Shown here one piece after another: positions 1 through 8,381 of a stretch of 64,000 nt of DNA; the first letter of the stretch is position 1, and every line of letters begins with the position of its first letter. The DNA comes from Rhodopseudomonas palustris HaA2. GTDB taxonomy: Bacteria; Pseudomonadota; Alphaproteobacteria; Rhizobiales; Xanthobacteraceae. The stretch spans positions 3,348,001 to 3,412,000 of the forward strand of contig NC_007778.1 in the NCBI RefSeq assembly GCF_000013365.1, read 5' to 3'. Under the pieces are notes generated by a model. It ran no database searches, had not been told where the DNA came from, and saw nothing but the letters and a program-made list of their open reading frames with translations. A program made the position numbers and the translations under genes.

Positions 1-298
1 TCCAGGGCTCGCCGCGGCGGAAGGCGAAATTGTCGGCATAGGCCGCGCGCCGGCGCACCGGCTCCTTCGGCTCCAGCACCTGATACGGGATGCCTTCACG
101 CTCGCAATAGGCGATCGCCTCCTCGCGGCTGTGGAAGCGCAGGCTGATCTGCTGCTGCATGTCGGTGGACGAGGTCCAGCCCATCAGCGGCTCGATCATC
201 CGGGGTTGCTCGGGCTCGTAGTCGAGCTGCCAGTCGCGGGTCTTGGCGGTCCCGGACTGCATCGCGTTCTTGGCGGGCTTGAAGATCCGTGCGGTCAT
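1..298 (-). CDS. NDUFS4-like complex I accessory subunit (partial)
   Basis: The minus-strand frame starts at the ATG whose complement is at 296-298 and runs off the left edge of the window, so the C-terminus is missing. The 99 visible codons begin MTARIFKPAKNAMQSGTAKT and include a WQLDYEP segment, a GWTSSTD segment and an AYCEREGIPY segment, the pattern of the 'ETC complex I subunit conserved region' family. That family is the bacterial counterpart of mitochondrial NDUFS4/AQDQ, a peripheral-arm subunit of NADH:ubiquinone oxidoreductase found in alphaproteobacteria at about 100 residues, so only a few residues should be missing. It is divergent from opgC. The family assignment is by recognition. 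Confidence 0.85.
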   Translation of the reverse strand, partial: MTARIFKPAKNAMQSGTAKTRDWQLDYEPEQPRMIEPLMGWTSSTDMQQQISLRFHSREEAIAYCEREGIPYQVLEPKEPVRRRAAYADNFAFRRGEPW

Positions 299-564
299 CG
301 AAGGTTCGGGCCTGTCAGGTGCATTGCTGCGGTTTGGTGAAAGCGGCGCTCATAGTGTACCTTGGTGTGTCTATCGAAGTCGAACATTTGCGTGACATGA
401 CAAGGGTCGCGAAACGCAGGAGTTCGTGATCGGTACGGGCCACTTGTGATTCCATCGCGAGGCGGCTGGTTTCGGAAATGGGTATATTCGGTCCCCGACG
501 CCATGACAATCGATCGGGACCGGACCACAACGGTTTCAGAATAAGACACGGGACGAACGGCTCC

Positions 565-1857
565 ATGGAAATTCAGGCAATTCTCCCCGGCAAGGGCCGC
601 GATCTGCGGCTGGATCTGTTCCGCGGCGTGGCCAACTGGGCGATCTACCTGGATCACATCCCGGACAATGTGGTGAACTGGATCACCACCCGGAACTACG
701 GTTTCAGCGACGCCGCCGACCTGTTCGTGTTCATTTCCGGCTACACCGCCTCCTTCGTCTACGCCAAGATGATGCTGGAGCGCGGCTTCATCGTCGGCGG
801 CACAAGGCTGACCAAGCGGGTGTGGCAGCTCTACGTCGCCCACATCGTGCTGTTCGTGATCTACATCGTCGCGATCGGCTATGTCGCGGTGCGTTTCAGC
901 GATCCCGACATCATCAACGAGTTCAATGTCGCGGGCCTGGTCGACAACCCGATCGAGACGCTGCGCCAGGGCCTGCTGCTGAAATTCAAGCCGGTCAATC
1001 TCGACGTGCTGCCGCTCTATATCGTGCTGATGGGGCTGTTTCCGCCGGTGCTGTGGCTGATGCTGCGCAAGCCCGACACGGTGATGATCGCCTCGATCGC
1101 GCTGTATTTCGCCGCGCGCTATTACGAATGGAATCTGCCGTCCTATCCGGCCGGCACCTGGTACTTCAACCCGTTCTGCTGGCAGCTGTTGTTCGTGTTC
1201 GGCGCATGGTGCGCGCTCGGCGGCACCATGCGCTCGCGCTCGATCATCAACTCCAGCTATATGCTGTGGTTCTGCATCGCCTACATGCTGTTCGCGCTGG
1301 TGATGACGATGGCCGGCCGGTTTCCGACCCTCGGCGAAATGTTCCCGACCTGGCTGTTCGAGACCTTCAACCCCAACGACAAGACCAATCTGGCGCCCTA
1401 TCGCTTCCTGCATTTCGCGGTGCTGGTCGTGCTGGTGGTCCGGTTCGTGCCGAAGGAGTGGAAAGGTCTGGAGTCGCCGATTTTCGACCCGCTGATCAAA
1501 TGCGGCCAGCAGTCGCTCGCGGTGTTCTGCGTCGGCGTATTCCTGTCCTTCGTCGCCCATTTCGAACTGATGATGAGCTCGGGCTCGCTGCTGGCGCAGA
1601 TCGTGGTCAGCGTCACCGGCATCGCTCTGATGACGCTGGTGGCCTATTACATCACCTGGTCGAAGAAGCAGGACAAGCCGCTGAGGCCGGCGGTCGCCGC
1701 GGCGGCACCGGCGGCCCAGCCGGCCGGCATGGCGGCGTCGGCGACGAGCGTGGCGGCGGCCGGGCTCGGGCCGGACGCCTCCCGTGCGGCCGCCTCACCC
1801 CCAGCCTCTGCGGCGGCGACGCAATCGGTGCCGTCGGCCGGAGCGACGAAGACGTGA
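565..1857 (+). CDS. opgC: OpgC-type glucan succinyltransferase
   Basis: A 430-residue integral membrane protein of the OpgC acyltransferase family, which transfers succinyl groups from the cytoplasm to osmoregulated periplasmic glucans. The N-terminus has the family hallmark of RDLRLDLFRG followed by a histidine (DHIP) and a FSDAADLFVFISGY stretch in the first transmembrane region, and about ten hydrophobic segments follow. The frame is open from 478, but I chose ATG 565 (MEIQAILPGK) because the family motif starts there and GGGACGAACGG precedes it. The last 60 or so residues are an Ala/Pro-rich low-complexity tail outside the membrane domain. No opgG or opgH lies in the window. Confidence 0.9.
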   Translation: MEIQAILPGKGRDLRLDLFRGVANWAIYLDHIPDNVVNWITTRNYGFSDAADLFVFISGYTASFVYAKMMLERGFIVGGTRLTKRVWQLYVAHIVLFVIYIVAIGYVAVRFSDPDIINEFNVAGLVDNPIETLRQGLLLKFKPVNLDVLPLYIVLMGLFPPVLWLMLRKPDTVMIASIALYFAARYYEWNLPSYPAGTWYFNPFCWQLLFVFGAWCALGGTMRSRSIINSSYMLWFCIAYMLFALVMTMAGRFPTLGEMFPTWLFETFNPNDKTNLAPYRFLHFAVLVVLVVRFVPKEWKGLESPIFDPLIKCGQQSLAVFCVGVFLSFVAHFELMMSSGSLLAQIVVSVTGIALMTLVAYYITWSKKQDKPLRPAVAAAAPAAQPAGMAASATSVAAAGLGPDASRAAASPPASAAATQSVPSAGATKT

Positions 1858-1908
1858 TTTTGAAAGGCTGAGCCGGCGCGAGGCGTCGCGGACGTTCCGC
1901 TGCGAATG

Positions 1909-1985
1909 TGGTCGGGGCAACAGGATTCGAACCTGTGACCTGCAGTACCCAAAACTGCCGCGCTACCAGGCTGCGCTATACCCCG
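1909..1985 (-). tRNA. tRNA-Pro (anticodon UGG)
   Basis: Read on the minus strand, a full cloverleaf is present. The acceptor strands are CGGGG.../...CCCCG, the D arm contains AGCCTGGTA, the anticodon stem is GCAGT/ACTGC around loop TTTGGGT (anticodon TGG), and the T loop is GTTCGAATCC. CCA is encoded at 1911-1909. It follows opgC in convergent orientation. UGG reads CCA, CCG and possibly other proline codons. Confidence 0.97.
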
Positions 1986-2042
1986 ATGCCGTGTCGGTCC
2001 GCCGTCGATACACGCTTCCGCCGACCCCAGCAAGCCACCGGC

Positions 2043-2522
2043 TCAGCGGCCCTTGAACAGCGGATGCCCGACCCGGTCGCCGGCTGCGATGCCGAGCTTC
2101 TTCGCGGTGCCGCCGACGACTTCGAGCACGCCGGTCACCGGCCCGCCGGAGGCGATGATCTTCGTCGACAGCGGTTCGGTGTTCTCGGCGATCCGCAGGA
2201 TGCGGCCGTCGGCGCTGATGAAGATCATGTCGAGCGGGATGTAGGTGTTCTTCATCCACATCGACACCGGCTGCTCCGGCCGGAAGTCGAACAGCATGCC
2301 CTGCCCTTCGGGCAATTGCTTGCGATACATCAGGCCGGTCTCGCGCTCCTGCTCGGTGGTGGCGATCTCGACGCTGAACACATGCACGCCGGTCCGGGTG
2401 ACGATCTCCAGCGTCTCCATCTTGGCCGCCTGCGCGGTCTGCGCGGCGAACGCGCACAACAGCAACGCAGCAGCCAGCGCGCCCAGCAGGCGGCCGAAAC
2501 GTCCAAAACGAAAGCTTGTCAT
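2043..2522 (-). CDS. DUF192 family exported protein
   Basis: The product is 159 residues: an N-terminal signal peptide (positively charged start, then an Ala/Leu-rich core ending AQTAQA near residue 32) and a DUF192 domain. Family signatures are ERETGLMYRKQLPEGQGMLF, the MWMKNTYIPLDMIFI stretch and a C-terminal VTGVLEV...AGDRVG. DUF192 proteins are small beta-rich secreted or periplasmic proteins of unknown biochemical role. I chose ATG 2522 over the longer frame opening at 2618 because the signal peptide begins there and the upstream 32 residues look like noise. The gene ends just before tRNA-Pro on the same strand. Confidence 0.85.
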   Translation of the reverse strand: MTSFRFGRFGRLLGALAAALLLCAFAAQTAQAAKMETLEIVTRTGVHVFSVEIATTEQERETGLMYRKQLPEGQGMLFDFRPEQPVSMWMKNTYIPLDMIFISADGRILRIAENTEPLSTKIIASGGPVTGVLEVVGGTAKKLGIAAGDRVGHPLFKGR

Positions 2523-2685
2523 CGCGACCTGTCCGTCAGTCCGGATTGAAATCGGCGCGACCCTAGCGCGACGATCATGGCCAACGCCAGACCGCGATGA
2601 ACGGAACGGCCGCGCCAAGGCGGCGACGGATCACAAATCGGCGATCTGGGGAGCGGCGTGGTCTGAAAGGCCGACGCGGGGACCG

Positions 2686-3351
2686 TCAGTGCGAGGACAG
2701 GCCGGGGGCGCCGTTCTCCGGCTGGATCTCCGCCGCCATCATCCCCTTGGAGCCCGGCCCGAACCGCACCAGCACATACTGGCCGGGGCGCAGCTCGGTC
2801 ATGCCGTAGCGGCGCAGCGTCTCCATGTGTACGAAGATGTCCGGCGTGCCCTCTCCGCAGGTCAGGAAGCCGAAACCGCGCAGCCGGTTGAACCATTTCA
2901 CCTGGGCGCGCTCGAGCCCGCTGGTCGGCGTGACGCTGACATGGGTGCGCGGCGGCAGCATCTGGGCCGGATGGATCGCGGTGGATTCGTCCATCGAGAC
3001 GACCCGGAACGCCTGATAGCCCTTGGCGCGCTGGACGCATTCGACGACGATCCGTGCGCCCTCATAGGCGGTCTGATAGCCGTCCCGGCGCAGCACGGTG
3101 ACGTGCAGCAACACATCCGCAGCGCCGTTGTCGGGGACGATGAAGCCGTACCCCTTCGAGGCGTCGAACCATTTGATGACGCCGCCGATCTCGACCAGGT
3201 TCGCGGTTTCGCCGATGCCGGCGAAGGCAGCGCCGACACCGTCGCGATGCGTGAATTCGTCGCGAGGCGCGAATTCAACGGCCCCTGACCGCCCGGCACC
3301 GCCGGTCGCCATCACGCCTGGCTTTTTGGACTCAAAACCGTCCGACCCCAT
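2686..3351 (-). CDS. Cold-shock protein with two CSD domains
   Basis: The 221-residue product has two CspA-type cold-shock domains. Domain 1 spans about residues 55-120 with KWFDASKGYGF (RNP1-like, 66-71) and DVLLHV (79-84). Domain 2 spans about 148-215 with KWFNRLRGFGF (RNP1-like, 158-163) and DIFVHM (171-176). Such proteins bind single-stranded nucleic acid and act as RNA chaperones or antiterminators. The double-domain form is common in Rhizobiales and about three times the length of canonical Csp proteins. The first 50 residues are a low-complexity extension; Met14 (3312) is an alternative start. It is monocistronic by spacing. Confidence 0.9.
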   Translation of the reverse strand: MGSDGFESKKPGVMATGGAGRSGAVEFAPRDEFTHRDGVGAAFAGIGETANLVEIGGVIKWFDASKGYGFIVPDNGAADVLLHVTVLRRDGYQTAYEGARIVVECVQRAKGYQAFRVVSMDESTAIHPAQMLPPRTHVSVTPTSGLERAQVKWFNRLRGFGFLTCGEGTPDIFVHMETLRRYGMTELRPGQYVLVRFGPGSKGMMAAEIQPENGAPGLSSH

Positions 3352-3557
3352 GACCCCGGACCCCGCGCGTCAAAATTTCAACCGTGCCGCTCCTGCGACG
3401 CCAGCAATCCGCGTGCCCCAGTTCCATGACTAATCAGGATTGCGCCGCCGCGAATCTATTAATCTAAAGATAACACCGCGATGCCCGCCGCAAAGACAAA
3501 AAACGCGTGATGCGACAGCTATGAACAGGCTTGAATACCTGCGAATCATACGGGGAT

Positions 3558-4319
3558 TCAGTTGCCGACGAACGGTCCGAGCGTCTCGCCGATGTCGTGC
3601 CGGATCACCAGATCGGCGATCTCGTCCTGCTCGGTCGGCTCGTTGTTGATGATCACGAGCTTGGCGCCGGACTCTTTCGCGAGCATCGGAATCCCCGCGG
3701 CCGGCCACACCACCAGCGACGATCCGATCACCAGAAACAAATCGCAATTCTGCGCGAGCTGGCTCGCGTAGCGCATCTCGTCGACGGGCATCGCCTGGCC
3801 GAACGAGATCGTCGCGGTCTTCACCGGCTCGTCGCAGGCGGTGCAATGCGGCGCATGGCCGGCGCGTCGAAACCACTGCCGCACCCAATCGAGCTCGTGG
3901 CGTTTGCCGCAGCCGATGCAGCGCGCATAGGTGGTGTTACCGTGCAGCTCCACGACATCGCCAGCGGCGAAGCCGGAAGCCTGATGCAGATTGTCGATGT
4001 TCTGGGTGATGATCGCCGGCACCTTGCCGGCCTTGTACAGCGCCGCGAGCGCGCGATGGCCGCGTCCCGGCTGCGCCGCCGCGAAGGTGTCGTCCATCGC
4101 GAAGCGCCGCCGCCAGGCCTCGTCGCGCGCATCCTGCCGCGCGACGAATTCCTCGAACGGGATCGGCCGGTTGCGGGTCCACAGCCCGCCCGGCGAGCGA
4201 AAATCCGGAATGCCGGATTCGGTGGAAATCCCGGCGCCGGTGAACGGCACGATCACCGAGGCGCCGGCGATCATGTCGCCGAGCCGCTCGACGCCGCTAC
4301 GCAGGTCGGGTGCGATCAT
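3558..4319 (-). CDS. cobB: NAD-dependent protein deacylase (sirtuin)
   Basis: The product is 253 residues, normal for a bacterial Sir2 enzyme that removes acyl groups from lysines at the cost of NAD+. Visible motifs are GAGIS (28-32) with GIPDFRS for NAD binding, TQNIDNLH (105-112), catalytic His126 in VVELHGN, zinc cysteines 134/137 (CIGC) and 159/162 (CTAC), and IGSSLVV plus IINNEPT near the C-terminus. The frame is open far upstream; Met at 4319 and Met at 4346 (MSNVTGLEA) are both plausible and I prefer the shorter. No obvious partner gene lies beside it. Confidence 0.9.
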   Translation of the reverse strand: MIAPDLRSGVERLGDMIAGASVIVPFTGAGISTESGIPDFRSPGGLWTRNRPIPFEEFVARQDARDEAWRRRFAMDDTFAAAQPGRGHRALAALYKAGKVPAIITQNIDNLHQASGFAAGDVVELHGNTTYARCIGCGKRHELDWVRQWFRRAGHAPHCTACDEPVKTATISFGQAMPVDEMRYASQLAQNCDLFLVIGSSLVVWPAAGIPMLAKESGAKLVIINNEPTEQDEIADLVIRHDIGETLGPFVGN

Positions 4320-4525
4320 GGCTTCCAGTCCCGTGACATTCGACATCTCGCAATTTGCCGCGCCTTCCGCAAGCCGATCGGACGCGGCCCGGATATGCGA
4401 CCGGCTCGACCACGCGCCTCGCCGGTCCGGGTTCCCGATGCACGGATTCGAACCCACATTTTTTTGAATTGCAACGGGGCCGAACCGAGCCGATAGTCGG
4501 GGCGTCTCTACGGATGACCTCCCCG

Positions 4526-4563
4526 AAAAGAGCCCCGTGACCTCCAAGGCGGGGCTCTTTTTT
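4526..4563 (+). terminator. Intrinsic terminator, possibly bidirectional
   Basis: AGAGCCCCG (4529-4537) pairs with CGGGGCTCT (4550-4558), giving a perfect 9 bp stem flanked by AAA/TTT. It is followed by a T-run on the plus strand and a shorter T-run on the minus strand. No recognised plus-strand gene ends just before it. Confidence 0.75.
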
Positions 4564-4679
4564 CGTCGGACTTCGTTCCGCTGGACCTGCGTCCGTCCGT
4601 TTCGCTGCTTCGTCGGCCGGGTCGTCCTTCGATTTTCGTCTGGTTCGCCGCACTCCCCTGCATGCGTTCGAGAAACGAC

Positions 4680-4715
4680 GGGCCCCGGAGCACTGCTCCG
4701 GGGCCCTATTTCTTT
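4680..4715 (+). terminator. Strong intrinsic terminator-like hairpin
   Basis: GGGCCCCGGAG (4680-4690) pairs perfectly with CTCCGGGGCCC (4696-4706) around a 5-base loop, followed by TATTTCTTT. It lies about 160 bases before gloA and would end a transcript coming from the intergenic region. Confidence 0.75.
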
Positions 4716-4875
4716 CCGCGATGCCGCTGTCATCCCGCGCGTCCGATATCGCCATCACGCGAGTGACGCTTTGCGCCATCGCCCGCGCGGCCGAGCGCGC
4801 TCCGCCAGCGCTTTCCAAAGCCGCCGTTTCGTCGCAAGATCGCGCTCTCGCTCGCCTCACGGAGACACCACCAAC

Positions 4876-5325
4876 ATGCGTTTTCTGCACACCATGCTGC
4901 GCGTCCGCGATCTCGACACCGCGCTGCAATTCTTCAGCGGCGCGCTCGGCCTTCAGGAAGTCCGACGCATCGACAACGACAAGGGACGATTCACGCTGCT
5001 GTTTCTGTGCGCGCCAGAAGACGTGGAACTGGTCAGGCAATCGCCCGGGCGCCCGGCGCCGACGATCGAACTCACGCACAATTGGGACGCGGAATCGTAC
5101 GGCGAGGATCGCTTCTTCGGCCATCTCGCTTACGAGGTCGACGACATCTACGCCACGTGCGAGCGGCTGATGAAGATGGGCATCACCATCAACAGGCCGC
5201 CGCGCGACGGTCAGATGGCGTTCGTGCGTTCTCCCGATCTGCATTCCGTCGAGTTGCTGCAGAAGGGCGATGCGTTGCCGCCGCAGGAGCCGTGGGCATC
5301 GATGCCCAACACCGGCCACTGGTAA
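4876..5325 (+). CDS. gloA: Lactoylglutathione lyase (glyoxalase I)
   Basis: A 149-residue vicinal-oxygen-chelate protein that converts the methylglyoxal-glutathione hemithioacetal to S-lactoylglutathione. The four expected metal ligands are visible: His5 ([10 protein letters not shown]), Glu65 (TIELTHNW), His83 (FGHLAYEV) and Glu126 (SVELLQKG). The spacing matches the E. coli-type Ni/Co-dependent enzyme. The start ATG is at 4876; the open frame extending back to 4537 crosses a terminator and is not coding. It is followed after 146 bases by a tiny membrane-protein gene. Confidence 0.93.
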   Translation: MRFLHTMLRVRDLDTALQFFSGALGLQEVRRIDNDKGRFTLLFLCAPEDVELVRQSPGRPAPTIELTHNWDAESYGEDRFFGHLAYEVDDIYATCERLMKMGITINRPPRDGQMAFVRSPDLHSVELLQKGDALPPQEPWASMPNTGHW

Positions 5326-5471
5326 TCGCGGCGGCCCGCAGCGCGGCGAACTAACACGCATCGCATTCACATCGATGCGTTTTGTTCCGGATGATCGGGC
5401 TTCGAAATCAGTCGGCTTCCAGGAACCAGCACCATTGCATGACGTTGGTCCTGCAAATCATGGAGGCTGAC

Positions 5472-5552
5472 ATGGCACGTGGACTACTTCTCTGGCTGAT
5501 CGGCATTCCGATCCCGATCATCATTCTGCTCTGGCTGTTCTTCGGCAGCTGA
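5472..5552 (+). CDS. 26-residue single-span membrane protein
   Basis: A short frame with a strong ribosome-binding site: GGAGG ends six bases before the ATG at 5472. The product starts MARGLLLWLIGIPIPIIILL and ends in WLFFGS, almost entirely one hydrophobic helix with an Ile-Pro repeat in the middle. A clear intrinsic terminator follows 23 bases after the stop, so the cistron has both a start signal and an end signal. The function is unknown; small hydrophobic proteins of this type are often missed by gene callers. Confidence 0.6.
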   Translation: MARGLLLWLIGIPIPIIILLWLFFGS

Positions 5553-5574
5553 GTGCGATCGACCATCGAAACGC

Positions 5575-5602
5575 AACAGGCCCCGTCATCGCGGGGCCTG
5601 TT
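5575..5602 (+). terminator. Intrinsic terminator after the small membrane gene
   Basis: CAGGCCCCG (5577-5585) pairs with CGGGGCCTG (5592-5600) around a 6-base loop, extended by AA/TT, followed by TTTGCG. It sits just after the 26-residue gene and would also work towards the PilZ gene side. Confidence 0.75.
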
Positions 5603-5652
5603 TGCGTGCAGAGCGACGAATGTCGAGCGACGGGGCCGATGCGGCTGCACGT

Positions 5653-5910
5653 TCAGACGACGAATTTGACTCCGACCGTCGTGCCGCGCCGCCAGACCAC
5701 TTCGCAATTCCGGCCGGTCCGGGAATCGCGTGAAAACGCCAGCCGGAGCTTGGGTCCGAGCGAGAGCGCGTCGGCGAGATTGAGCTTGGCGCCGGTGGTG
5801 GACAGGTCGATCACCTCGCAGGGCCGCGCCGCGAATCCGCCGTCCAGCGTGATCCACCCGCTTTGCCGAACCGATTTGCGCGATTCGCGCTTGCTTCGCT
5901 CTTTGGCCAT
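5653..5910 (-). CDS. PilZ domain protein
   Basis: An 85-residue stand-alone PilZ domain. The c-di-GMP-binding elements are recognisable: an Arg-rich segment near the start (RKSVRQ, the RxxxR region) and DLSTTGAKL around residues 36-44 (the D/N-x-S-x-x-G motif), followed by a beta-rich stretch ending CEVVWRRGTTVGVKF. Single-domain PilZ proteins act as diffusible c-di-GMP receptors. It is convergent with the small membrane gene. A diguanylate cyclase lies 47 kb away in the same window; any link is not shown. Confidence 0.85.
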   Translation of the reverse strand: MAKERSKRESRKSVRQSGWITLDGGFAARPCEVIDLSTTGAKLNLADALSLGPKLRLAFSRDSRTGRNCEVVWRRGTTVGVKFVV

Positions 5911-6192
5911 GTCCGCTCCGTTGCATTCCGGTCTAGCCCCGCGACATTGAAAAAACGTTGCAAACTTGATCGAAATGTCCGGGTATTCACGCTTCTTGAC
6001 GCGGCGGACTTGCCCGACCCGGCAAACGCCACTATACGTTCGCGCGCCGCTGACGCCCGGGGCCCTTGGGCCGCTTGCGCGGAGGCTCCGACCGTCAACG
6101 TAACCCGTTGATACGGCTCGTGAATACGACGTACGACCGTGCGTTTCCGCCGGCCAGCGATCCCGAATCCGGTTCGCCAGCCACGCGGCTTC

Positions 6193-6267
6193 GCTCCCTT
6201 CGTCTATCGGTTAGGACGCCACCCTTTCACGGTGGAGAGAGCGGTTCGATTCCGCTAGGGAGCGCCA
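6193..6267 (+). tRNA. tRNA-Glu (anticodon UUC)
   Basis: A complete cloverleaf: acceptor GCTCCCT/AGGGAGC, D arm GTCTATCGGTTAGGAC, anticodon stem CCACC/GGTGG around CTTTCAC (anticodon TTC), T loop GTTCGATTCC, discriminator G and encoded CCA at 6265-6267. The gene-sparse, accessory-looking block begins right after it; tRNA genes are frequent integration sites, but no integrase or duplicated 3' end is visible. Confidence 0.97.
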
Positions 6268-6458
6268 AATCCAACCTTCTGAAATCATTTAGAAAAATGC
6301 AATTCGGCCTATGTTTTTCGCAAGGATAGTTTTTCACACGTGGTGGCACGGCCAGTGCAGGCAACATTGACGCTTTGGTCGGGCGCGCTGTCTGGCGGAT
6401 CCGGGGCACTTACGATTGTGGCCGGCGGCTAAGCCGGCCCACTTCACTGGCCGATTGA

Positions 6459-7793
6459 CTAACGCATTTCGAACAGCTCCTGATGAAAGCGGGAAGCCGG
6501 CAGTCCTTGCGTGATCATCGTTCGGCGCATGGCGTCGCCGAAGGCGCTTGGGCCGCAAAACCAGATGTCGGCTTGCTTCCATTCCGGCACCATGGCGGCG
6601 AGCTTCTCCACGGTGAGGCGGTCGTTCTGCGAACCATCCACCAGATGAAACACGGTCCCGGTCTGCTGAGCTAGTCGCCGGATTGGAGCGATGAAGCCGG
6701 AGTCCGGCGTATTCGTCGCATAGAACAGGTCGATCGGATCAGACCGGCCGACCCGAACGAGTTGTTTCAGGCGCGCAATGAAGGGCGTAATTCCGACCCC
6801 GCCGCCGATCCAGATCTGCCGGCTGCCATCGCCCTGGAAATCGAACCGGCCATAGGGACCCTCGACAACGACCCCCTGCCCCACGTGCAAGCTGGCCGCG
6901 AGCGTTCGTGTGTAGTCGCCGAGCCCCTTGATCGAGAACTCGAGCAACCCGTCGTCGTGCCAGGCCGAGGTGATGGTGAACGGATGTGCCGCCTCGACAT
7001 CATCGAAGTCGACGAATGCAAATTGGCCGGCCTCGTGCCCGCGCCAGGCGGTTTGCAGCCGGACACCGACTTCGAGCATCTGGTTGTCATCGTGCAGCGA
7101 CAGCGTCGCGATCGCTCCGGTTGCCTTTCGCGATCTGCCGATCCGCCCAAACAGCGAGGTCAGCGCCGCAACCGTGCCGGCGAGCAACAGAACTGCCAGC
7201 ACCGGACCGAGCGGTTTGGTCCAGTAGCTGCGGTCGATCAGGATGAAGGCGTGAAACACCAGCACCAGATAGACCGCCGGCATCAGCCGATGCGTCATGA
7301 AGAAATATTTGTAGGGAAACCGTTTCCACAGCGCGATCGCCACCAATGCAATGAGGGCATAGAGCGCCCACTCGCCGATTTCCGCGGCCGGATGCTTGAG
7401 GTATGCAAACAGGTTGAAGCCGGGTTCAACTCCTTCCGCATGCGGCGGCTTCGGCGGGATCGCGAACAGCCCAGTTTCGCTGATCCACGACGGCCCCTTG
7501 CGCAGCAGCCAATGCGCAATCGCGAACCCCAGCACTGAAATCCCGAGCCATTTGTGCAGGCGATAGAATTTGTCGAGACCACCCAAGGGGGTCTCGAACC
7601 ACACCGGCCGGGCCGCCAGAATCACGCCGATCGACATCAGGCCGAGCGCCATCACGCCGGTGCCATAAACCAGCGTCGTGCGTGTGGCCCAGAACCCTTG
7701 CCTGAAGTCGTCCGGCGCCAGGCTGAGCAGCCACAATCCCAGCAGTATACCGACTGCTCCAACGAATGCGGTCGCCACTCTCGGAGTCTGCAT
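6459..7793 (-). CDS. Ferric-reductase-like flavocytochrome
   Basis: The 444-residue product joins a ferric-reductase transmembrane domain (about residues 10-215, six to seven helices) to an FAD-binding and NAD(P)H-binding ferredoxin-reductase module (about 225-444). Candidate heme-ligand histidines sit in YRLHKWLG, AIAHWLL, FMTHRLM and LVFHAFI. FAD binding is suggested by HPFTITSA, nucleotide binding by IWIGGGVGITPFIA and IWFCGP. Such proteins carry electrons from NAD(P)H across the inner membrane to metals or oxygen, as in the FRE/NOX family. The substrate is unknown. The start at 7793 gives a clean N-terminal helix. It lies upstream of a periplasmic Spy-like gene on the same strand. Confidence 0.8.
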   Translation of the reverse strand: MQTPRVATAFVGAVGILLGLWLLSLAPDDFRQGFWATRTTLVYGTGVMALGLMSIGVILAARPVWFETPLGGLDKFYRLHKWLGISVLGFAIAHWLLRKGPSWISETGLFAIPPKPPHAEGVEPGFNLFAYLKHPAAEIGEWALYALIALVAIALWKRFPYKYFFMTHRLMPAVYLVLVFHAFILIDRSYWTKPLGPVLAVLLLAGTVAALTSLFGRIGRSRKATGAIATLSLHDDNQMLEVGVRLQTAWRGHEAGQFAFVDFDDVEAAHPFTITSAWHDDGLLEFSIKGLGDYTRTLAASLHVGQGVVVEGPYGRFDFQGDGSRQIWIGGGVGITPFIARLKQLVRVGRSDPIDLFYATNTPDSGFIAPIRRLAQQTGTVFHLVDGSQNDRLTVEKLAAMVPEWKQADIWFCGPSAFGDAMRRTMITQGLPASRFHQELFEMR

Positions 7794-7888
7794 GGTTCGC
7801 CTCGATCGCCATCGCCAAATGCAAGATTTGCGGGCCGCCCGGAGGGCAAGCCCGCTCTTGCGAAACTGCTCGTGGGAAATCCTGCGCT

Positions 7889-8347
7889 CTAGTCCGAGCG
7901 GCGATCACGCGAGCGCTGAAACAGCGCCTCGCCGAAGCGCCGCTTCTGCCGATCGTCGAGCGATGCGTAGAGAGGCTGAGCCGCGTCGGCGAGCTTCTTC
8001 AGATCGTTGCCGTGTTCGATCCGAGAGTCGCCGTCCTTGCGCATCTGCTCGATCAGGTCGACGTTGCTCGCCTGGTTGGCGCGCGCATTCCGCCACGATT
8101 GGCGCTGTTCGCCCTGCTTCCTCCAGACATTGACCAGTTCGGCCTGGACGCCCGACCAGTTCTTGTCCTGTTCGGGCGTCAACCGAAGGTCCGCCTTGAG
8201 CTGGGCGGCACGGGCCGCGGCGTGATCCGCGAGCTGGCTCGCAGTCAATTCCACACGGTCGGATCGATCCCGCGCCATCGCGGGCCCGATTGTCGCCGAC
8301 CCGATCAACACAGCAGCGACCGCCAATGATGTGATGGTTCTTCGCAT
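7889..8347 (-). CDS. Spy/CpxP-like periplasmic protein (LTXXQ)
   Basis: A 152-residue secreted protein: a signal peptide of about 25 residues (MRRTITSL... ending PAMA) followed by an all-helical, charged domain with the LTPEQDKNW motif of the LTXXQ family and a QPLYASLDDRQKRRF segment that resembles the second repeat. Spy and CpxP are periplasmic chaperones induced by envelope stress. A chaperone role here is inferred from family only. The DUF3309 gene lies 34 bases upstream on the same strand and may be cotranscribed. Confidence 0.75.
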   Translation of the reverse strand: MRRTITSLAVAAVLIGSATIGPAMARDRSDRVELTASQLADHAAARAAQLKADLRLTPEQDKNWSGVQAELVNVWRKQGEQRQSWRNARANQASNVDLIEQMRKDGDSRIEHGNDLKKLADAAQPLYASLDDRQKRRFGEALFQRSRDRRSD

Positions 8348-8381
8348 GATATCGTCCTTTTCCGGAGTTGAGTTCCTGCGT

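Larger units (their letters stand above)
4347..4875. other. Intergenic region with two strong terminators
   Basis: These 529 bases lie between the sirtuin start and gloA and contain no convincing coding frame. They hold two intrinsic-terminator hairpins (4526-4563 and 4680-4715) although no recognised gene ends upstream of either on the plus strand. A minus-strand segment around 4440-4462 resembles a tRNA T arm (GGGTTCGAATCC), but the rest of a cloverleaf is missing. An unannotated small RNA is possible; that is inference. Confidence 0.5.

Noticed and set aside
4436-4463. T-arm-like sequence suggesting a tRNA gene on the minus strand
   Set aside because: Only the GGTTCGAATCC segment matches. 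T-stem pairs do not form and no acceptor or anticodon arm is found.
6193-6267. Phage or island attachment site at tRNA-Glu
   Set aside because: No integrase and no second copy of the tRNA 3' end are visible inside the window, so the claim is not supported beyond the accessory-block observation.
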